From contig NZ_QZEZ01000002.1 of NCBI RefSeq assembly GCF_003594885.1, positions 372,001-436,000 of the forward strand: a stretch of 64,000 nucleotides of DNA. Reading direction: 5' to 3'. The notes below the pieces were generated by a model that was given only the letters and a program-made list of their open reading frames with translations, was not told the origin of the DNA and did no database searches. How positions within the stretch are numbered: the first letter of the stretch is position 1; the number at the start of each line of letters is the position of its first letter. Shown one piece after another: positions 59,532-64,000 of the stretch. The stretch is from Vallicoccus soli (GTDB lineage Bacteria > Actinomycetota > Actinomycetes > Motilibacterales > Motilibacteraceae). Made by a program: the position numbers and the translations under genes.

Positions 59532-61036
59532 GCTGCGCTTCCTTCCATGACCAGGTCGAGGACCGTGTGTTCGTCGAGCTCGTCCGCCGGCGCCTCGCGG
59601 ACCACGCGGCCCTCGCGGACGACGAGGACCCGGTCGGCCAGACCGAGCACCTCGGGCACCTCGCTCGACACGAGGACGACGGCGACGCCGTCGTCGGCGA
59701 GCTTGCGGACGAGGTTGTAGATCTCGCTGCGCGCACCCACGTCGACGCCGCGGGTCGGCTCGTCGAGCAGGAGCACGTCGCAGCCCTTGAGCAGCCAGCG
59801 GCCCAGGACCACCTTCTGCTGGTTGCCGCCGGAGAGGGTGCGCACCTCGCGGCGCGGGTCCGACGGGCGCACGTCGAGCGAGCGGGTGATCTCCGCGGCC
59901 GCCTCGAACTCCTGCTTGCGCTTGAGCCACGAGCCCGTGGCGAAGCGGCGCATCGAGGAGATCGAGACGTTGCGGTAGACCGGCTCGCCCATGAGCAGGC
60001 CCTGGCTCTTGCGCTCCTCGGGGGCCAGGCCCATGCCCGCGCCGATGGTCGCGCCGAGCGAGCCGGCGCGCATCGTCTTGCCGCGCACGCTGACCGAGCC
60101 GGCGGTGGACTTGCGCGCGCCGTACACCGTCTCGAGGATCTCCGAGCGCCCCGCGCCCACGAGCCCGGCCAGGCCGACGATCTCGCCCGCGCGGACGGAG
60201 AACGAGACGTCCTCGAACTCGCCGTCGCGCGCGAGCCCCTCGACCCGCAGCACCTCCGGCGCGTCGGCCGCGAGCGGCTTGCGCGGCGGGAAGACGTACT
60301 CGATCGAGCGGCCGGTCATGAGCTTGATGACGTCGGCCGTGGGGGTCGTGCGGGCCGGGAGGTCCTGCGCGACGGTGCGGCCGTCCTTGAGGACGGTGAC
60401 GCGGTCGCCGATCTCGCGGATCTCCTCGAGCCGGTGCGAGATGTAGACGATCGCGACGCCCTGGGACGTCAGCTCGCGCACCACCCGGAAGAGGTTGGCG
60501 ACCTCGTCGGCGTCGAGCACGGCGGACGGCTCGTCCATGACGATGAGCCGGGCGTCGTGGCTCAGGGCCCTGGCCATGGAGACGATCTGCTTCTCCGCGG
60601 CCGAGAGGTCGCCGACCTCGCGGTGCGGGGACAGGCCGCTGTGGCCCAGGCGCTTCATGAGCGCCCGCGTCTCCTCGGCCGCCTCGGCGCGGCGCATGAA
60701 GCCGGCCCGCGACTTCTCGTGGCCCAGGAACACGTTCTCCGCGACGGTGAGGCCGTCGACGAGGTCGAGCTCCTGGTACATCGTCGCGAGGCCGCGGTGG
60801 ATCGCGTCGAGCGGGCGGGCGAAGGTCACCTCCTCGCCCTGCCAGTGGACGGTGCCGCCGTCGGGCTGGTGCACGCCGGCGAGCACCTTGATGAGCGTGG
60901 ACTTGCCCGCGCCGTTCTGGCCGAGCAGGCAGTGCACCTCGCCCGGCAGGACGTCGAGGTCGACCCCGTCGAGCGCGCGCACGCCGGGGAAGACCTTGAC
61001 GATCCCGGTCATGCGCAGGAGGGGGGCGTCGGTCAT
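59528..61036 (-). CDS. Sugar ABC transporter ATP-binding protein (CUT2, double-domain)
   Basis: 502 residues containing two ABC domains. The first has Walker A LLGQNGAGKSTLIKVLAG, a signature-like LSAAEKQIVSMARAL and Walker B LIVMDEPSAVLD. The second has a degenerate Walker A GLVGAGRSEILE (no lysine, normal for the RbsA/XylG/MglA group), signature LSGGNQQKVVLG and Walker B VLLLDEPTRGVD. It energises import of a monosaccharide or cyclitol. GGAGG lies upstream of ATG 61036, and the ROK gene ends 26 bp before it. Confidence 0.95.
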   Translation of the reverse strand: MTDAPLLRMTGIVKVFPGVRALDGVDLDVLPGEVHCLLGQNGAGKSTLIKVLAGVHQPDGGTVHWQGEEVTFARPLDAIHRGLATMYQELDLVDGLTVAENVFLGHEKSRAGFMRRAEAAEETRALMKRLGHSGLSPHREVGDLSAAEKQIVSMARALSHDARLIVMDEPSAVLDADEVANLFRVVRELTSQGVAIVYISHRLEEIREIGDRVTVLKDGRTVAQDLPARTTPTADVIKLMTGRSIEYVFPPRKPLAADAPEVLRVEGLARDGEFEDVSFSVRAGEIVGLAGLVGAGRSEILETVYGARKSTAGSVSVRGKTMRAGSLGATIGAGMGLAPEERKSQGLLMGEPVYRNVSISSMRRFATGSWLKRKQEFEAAAEITRSLDVRPSDPRREVRTLSGGNQQKVVLGRWLLKGCDVLLLDEPTRGVDVGARSEIYNLVRKLADDGVAVVLVSSEVPEVLGLADRVLVVREGRVVREAPADELDEHTVLDLVMEGSAA

Positions 61037-61062
61037 GCAGTGACCTCCAGGGGGCTGGGCGC

Positions 61063-62247
61063 TCATGCGCTGAGCACGTGGTCGGAGATGAGCCGGGCGC
61101 CGCCGACGATGCCGGCGTCGGCGCCCAGCTCGGACAGCACGATGGGCAGGTTGCCGGTGGCCAGCGGCAGCGAGCGGCGGTAGACGACGCCGCGCACCTC
61201 GGCGAGCAGGGCGTGCCCGAGGCCCGCCACGCCGCCGCCGATGACCACCATGCCGGGGTTGAAGAAGCTCACGAGCGAGGCGAGCACGCGCCCGAGGCGC
61301 TGGCCCCCCTCGCGGACCAGGTCGACCGCCACGGGGTCGCCGGAGGCGGCGGCCACGGCGACGTCGGCGGCGCTGAGCGCGCCCGCCTCCGCCAGCCGGT
61401 CGGCGAGGAGCGAGGACCGGCCGCTGCGGGCGGCCGTCTCGGCGTCGCGGGCGAGCGCGGCGCCGCCGAAGCGGGCCTCGAGGCAGCCGGTGCGCCCGCA
61501 GGTGCAGACCGGGCCGTCGTCCTCGACGCTCATGTGCCCGATGTCGCCGGCGCTGCCGCTCATCCCGCGGTAGACCGAGCCCTCGACGACGATGCCGCAG
61601 CCGATGCCGGTGCCGACCTTGACGAAGAGGAAGTCGTGGACCGAGCGGGCGGTGCCGGCGTGCAGCTCGCCCAGCGCCATGATGTTGGCGTCGTTGTCGA
61701 CGAGCACGGGGCACCCGAGCGCCTGGCCGATCGTCTCGCGCACCGGGAAGTGGTCCCAGCCCGGCATGATCGGCGGCACGACCGGGACGCCCTCGCGGAA
61801 GCTCACCGGCCCCGGCACGCCGACGCCGACGCCGTGCACGTCGTCGGCCGCCCCCGAGGCGCGCAGCTTGCCGACGAGGTCGAGCACGAGGTCGAGCACG
61901 GGCATCGGTCCGCGGCGCACGTCCATCGGCTCGCGCAGGTGCTCGAGCACCTGCAGCCGCCCGTCGGTGACCGCCACGTCCACCGAAGTGGCGCCGATGT
62001 CGACGGCGAGGAAGCGCAGGGTCGGCGCGAGCTGGACGATGCTCGAGCGGCGCCCGCCGCGCGACTCGGCCAGGCCGGCGCCGACGACGAGCCCGAGCTC
62101 GACGAGGCGGTCGAGCTCGAGCGCGACCTTGGTCTTGGAGAGCGCCACGGCGTCGCCGAGCTCGGCGCGCGAGCGCGGGCCGTCGTCGCGGAGCAGCTTG
62201 AGGAGGCGCGCCTGGTGCACGTTCTCCGGTCGCATGGGACGCCGCAC
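61063..62247 (-). CDS. ROK-family transcriptional repressor
   Basis: 394 residues. The N-terminal winged helix (NVHQARLLKLLRDDGPRSRA, VALSKTKVALELDRLVELGL) is followed by a ROK sugar-kinase-like domain with FLAVDIGATSVDVAV, LVDNDANIMALGE, VGTGIGCGIVVEG and the zinc motif CTCGRTGCLEARFGG. It likely senses the imported sugar and represses the transporter operon. GTG 62247 was chosen because GAGGAGG lies 6-7 nt before it. The promoter and a palindrome lie between this gene and xylB. Confidence 0.9.
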   Translation of the reverse strand: MRRPMRPENVHQARLLKLLRDDGPRSRAELGDAVALSKTKVALELDRLVELGLVVGAGLAESRGGRRSSIVQLAPTLRFLAVDIGATSVDVAVTDGRLQVLEHLREPMDVRRGPMPVLDLVLDLVGKLRASGAADDVHGVGVGVPGPVSFREGVPVVPPIMPGWDHFPVRETIGQALGCPVLVDNDANIMALGELHAGTARSVHDFLFVKVGTGIGCGIVVEGSVYRGMSGSAGDIGHMSVEDDGPVCTCGRTGCLEARFGGAALARDAETAARSGRSSLLADRLAEAGALSAADVAVAAASGDPVAVDLVREGGQRLGRVLASLVSFFNPGMVVIGGGVAGLGHALLAEVRGVVYRRSLPLATGNLPIVLSELGADAGIVGGARLISDHVLSA

Positions 62248-62299
62248 CTGTGCCCTCCTCGGCATGGGCGGGGCCTCGCTGCCCGCCCGGGTCACCGGG

Positions 62300-62328
62300 A
62301 CACTAGACCGGTACGGCGTCCTTGGGAA
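62300..62328 (-). promoter_or_regulatory. Internal promoter for ROK and downstream genes
   Basis: -35 TTCCCA (62323-62328) and -10 TAGTGT (62300-62305) lie 17 bp apart on the minus strand, 53 bp before the ROK start. It would let the transporter and ebo genes be expressed apart from xylB. Confidence 0.45.
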
Positions 62329-62346
62329 GCGTTTCGGCCGAACTTC
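62326..62346. promoter_or_regulatory. TTCGGCCGAA palindrome flanked by GAAG/CTTC
   Basis: The perfect 10-bp palindrome TTCGGCCGAA (62333-62342) lies just upstream of the -35, with GAAG and CTTC forming an outer, slightly offset pair. It is the most likely ROK operator. It sits directly after the xylB stop codon. Confidence 0.45.
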
Positions 62347-63774
62347 TCACACTGAGTGGACGAAGTGGCGCGCCTCGGCGTACCGGGAGCGGACCCCGGC
62401 GCCCGTCGCCGGGTCCTCCAGGGGGCGCACGACCGCGCCCCGGGGCTCCCAGACGGGCGGCTCGGGGGCGCCGCCCTCCTGCGCGGCGAGCGCCCAGGCG
62501 GCCTGGCGGGCGGCGCCCAGGGCGACGTACTCCCCGGGCGGCGGCACGGTCACCGGCGCGCCGAGCACCTGCGGCGCGACCGCCTGGACCGCCGCGGAGC
62601 GCGCGGCACCACCGACGAGCAGCACGCGGCGCGGCTGGACGCCCAGCGCCCGCAGCGCCTCGAGGCCGTCGGCGAGGCCGCACAGCATCCCCTCGACGGC
62701 GGCGCGCGCGACGTTCGCCGGCTGCATGTTCGCGCGGGTCATGCCGGTGAGGGTGCCCGTGGCGTCGGGCAGCACCGGCGTGCGCTCGCCGTCGAGGTAG
62801 GGCAGCAGGACCAGCCCGCCGGCGCCGGGCGGCGCGGCGAGGGCCAGCTCGGAGAGCCCGTCGAGGTCGGTGCCCAGCATCGCCGCGGTCGCGGTGAGGA
62901 CCCGCGCGGCGTTGAGCGTGCAGACGAGCGGCAGGAAGCGGCCCGTGGCGTCCGCGAAGCCGGCGACGAGCCCGGCGGCGTCGGCGGTGGGGGCGTCGTG
63001 CACGGCGCTCACCACCCCGCTCGTGCCGAGGCTCACGACCACGTCGCCGGGCTCCGCGCCCAGGCCGAGGGCGGCGGCCATGTTGTCGCCGGTGCCCGCG
63101 CCCACGAGCACCCCGTCGGGCGTGCGGCCCGCGGCCTCGGCCGGGCCCAGGACGCGGGGCAGGGCCGTGCGGCGCCCGAGGGCGCGCTCGAGGAGGTCCT
63201 CGCGGTACTCCCCGGTCGCCGGGGACCAGTAGCCGGTGCCCGAGGCGTCGCCGCGGTCGGTCGCCAGCCGCCCGAGGTCGACGCGACCGCCGCCGAGCAG
63301 CCGCGCCGTGAGGTGGTCGTGGGGCAGCACGACGGCCTCGACCCGCCGCGCCCGCTCGGGCTCGTGCTCGGCGAGCCAGCGCAGCTTGGTGACGGTGAAG
63401 CTCGCGACGGGCACCGACCCGACCGCCGAGGCCCAGGCGCCGGGCCCGCCGAGCTCGTCGACGAGCTCCTCGGCCGCGCCCGCGGAGCGCCCGTCGTTCC
63501 ACAGCAGCGCGTCGCGCACCACGGCGCCGTCGCCGTCGAGGGCGACCATGCCGTGCTGCTGCCCGCCGACCGCGAGGGCGGAGACCCCCTCGAGGAGGCC
63601 ACCGCCGGAGGCCTCCTGCAGCGCGGTCCACCAGGCGTCCGGGTGGACCTCGGAGCCGTCGGGGTGCGCCGCCCTCCCCTCGCGGACGACGCGGCCCGTA
63701 CGGGCCTCGCAGACGACGACCTTGCAGGACTGGGTCGAGCTGTCGACCCCGGCGACGAGCGCATCGGTGGGCAC
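62347..63774 (-). CDS. xylB: Xylulokinase
   Basis: 475 residues of the FGGY kinase family. The N-terminal ATPase half begins [20 protein letters not shown] and contains [20 protein letters not shown] and [12 protein letters not shown], the xylulokinase substrate loop; [10 protein letters not shown] and [20 protein letters not shown] follow, and [20 protein letters not shown] is the C-terminal family signature. It phosphorylates D-xylulose or a related ketose. It is first in the long leftward operon. CATCAT 6 nt before GTG 63774 suggests a leaderless start. Confidence 0.92.
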   Translation of the reverse strand: MPTDALVAGVDSSTQSCKVVVCEARTGRVVREGRAAHPDGSEVHPDAWWTALQEASGGGLLEGVSALAVGGQQHGMVALDGDGAVVRDALLWNDGRSAGAAEELVDELGGPGAWASAVGSVPVASFTVTKLRWLAEHEPERARRVEAVVLPHDHLTARLLGGGRVDLGRLATDRGDASGTGYWSPATGEYREDLLERALGRRTALPRVLGPAEAAGRTPDGVLVGAGTGDNMAAALGLGAEPGDVVVSLGTSGVVSAVHDAPTADAAGLVAGFADATGRFLPLVCTLNAARVLTATAAMLGTDLDGLSELALAAPPGAGGLVLLPYLDGERTPVLPDATGTLTGMTRANMQPANVARAAVEGMLCGLADGLEALRALGVQPRRVLLVGGAARSAAVQAVAPQVLGAPVTVPPPGEYVALGAARQAAWALAAQEGGAPEPPVWEPRGAVVRPLEDPATGAGVRSRYAEARHFVHSV

Positions 63775-63841
63775 GCGGCGATGATGCCGCAGCCGCTCCG
63801 GGCGCGGGAGGGCGGGCGGGGAGCGGTGCGACGGCGCCGCG

Positions 63842-64000
63842 TCAGGCGAGGTAGTCGCGCAGCTGCCCCGCGTACTGCGGGTGGCGCAGCTTGGCGAGCG
63901 TCTTGGCCTCGATCTGGCGCACCCGCTCGCGGGTCACCCCGAACACCCGCCCCACCTCCTCGAGGGTGTGCGGCTCGCCGTCGGTGAGCCCGTAGCGCAG
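63842..64000 (-). CDS. Principal sigma factor, C-terminal end (runs off the window)
   Basis: The last 52 codons of an RpoD/HrdB-type sigma-70 factor. Region 4.2 is unmistakable: [20 protein letters not shown], then [20 protein letters not shown], with the end [12 protein letters not shown]. It recognises the -35 element. The 5' end lies beyond base 64000, so whether this is the main housekeeping factor or a close paralogue cannot be told. Confidence 0.93.
   Translation of the reverse strand: MRYGLTDGEPHTLEEVGRVFGVTRERVRQIEAKTLAKLRHPQYAGQLRDYLA

Noticed and set aside
63775-63841. Promoter or terminator in the short gap between the sigma factor stop and xylB.
   Set aside because: Only weak, partly overlapping hairpins and the CATCAT hexamer are visible; nothing strong enough to list as a feature.

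Overview
The window is very GC-rich, gene-dense DNA with GTG starts nearly as common as ATG, many 4-bp GTGA/ATGA gene overlaps, and many apparently leaderless genes (a TAnnnT -10 box 6-7 nt before the start codon). The gene content is that of a high-GC actinobacterium: homodimeric pyruvate dehydrogenase E1 (aceE), a PucR-type FasR regulator beside fabD-fabH-acpP-fabF, DUF3052 and DUF3145 proteins, a mycothiol-dependent-type DinB protein, a class F sortase, an Eis-type acetyltransferase, an AdaA-AlkA fusion followed by ogt, a GAF-ANTAR regulator and the end of a principal sigma factor. I cannot place it below class level; no phage, plasmid or insertion sequence is visible.

Layout. 1-4.6 kb: end of a Nif3-like gene, tRNA-Val, a peroxiredoxin, a DinB-like protein, DUF3052, YjbQ, and a sortase with a CHRD-type secreted protein. 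4.7-19 kb: aceE, a small membrane gene broken by an in-frame TAG, an APH-like kinase, DUF4383, pirin, an EamA exporter, a GGDEF-EAL protein, a PHP/DUF998 pair, a PLP decarboxylase, a lipoprotein and an Eis-like acetyltransferase. 19-20.1 kb: a decayed DUF222/HNH nuclease gene with an SOS-box-like site upstream, a REP-like inverted repeat inside it and a frameshift. 20.2-26.7 kb: the type II fatty acid synthesis locus fasR / fabD-fabH-acpP-fabF-accD, in which FabD carries an extra biotinyl/lipoyl-like domain; it ends in a striking array of a 12-bp repeat at exact 22-bp spacing. 26.9-31.8 kb: DUF3145, a cold-shock protein, a MoxR-DUF58-vWA operon and a DUF2335 pair. 31.9-38.7 kb: an MFS exporter fused to three carboxypeptidase-regulatory-like domains with its MarR regulator, alkA-ogt, a hemerythrin-like protein and a STAS-like protein. 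38.5-46.2 kb: an ABC exporter with an XRE regulator, a secreted alpha/beta hydrolase, a GAF-ANTAR regulator, tRNA-Met, tRNA-Asn, a YtxH-like protein, DUF5709 and topoisomerase IB.

46.3-63.8 kb is a carbohydrate/cyclitol region read leftwards. A secreted PQQ-type sugar dehydrogenase and a Tat-exported sugar isomerase form one unit. Upstream, behind an 18-bp terminator hairpin, lies a tightly packed 12-gene run: xylulokinase, ROK repressor, CUT2 sugar importer (ATPase, permease, binding lipoprotein), Gfo/Idh dehydrogenase, then the ebo genes eboC (UbiA), eboA, eboB (TatD), eboE and eboF, and a sugar isomerase. No EboD-type or inositol-phosphate synthase gene is present. The arrangement suggests an imported sugar or cyclitol feeding a membrane-linked, poorly understood ebo product. 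This is the most promising system in the window.

The window closes inside the C-terminus of a principal-type sigma factor.
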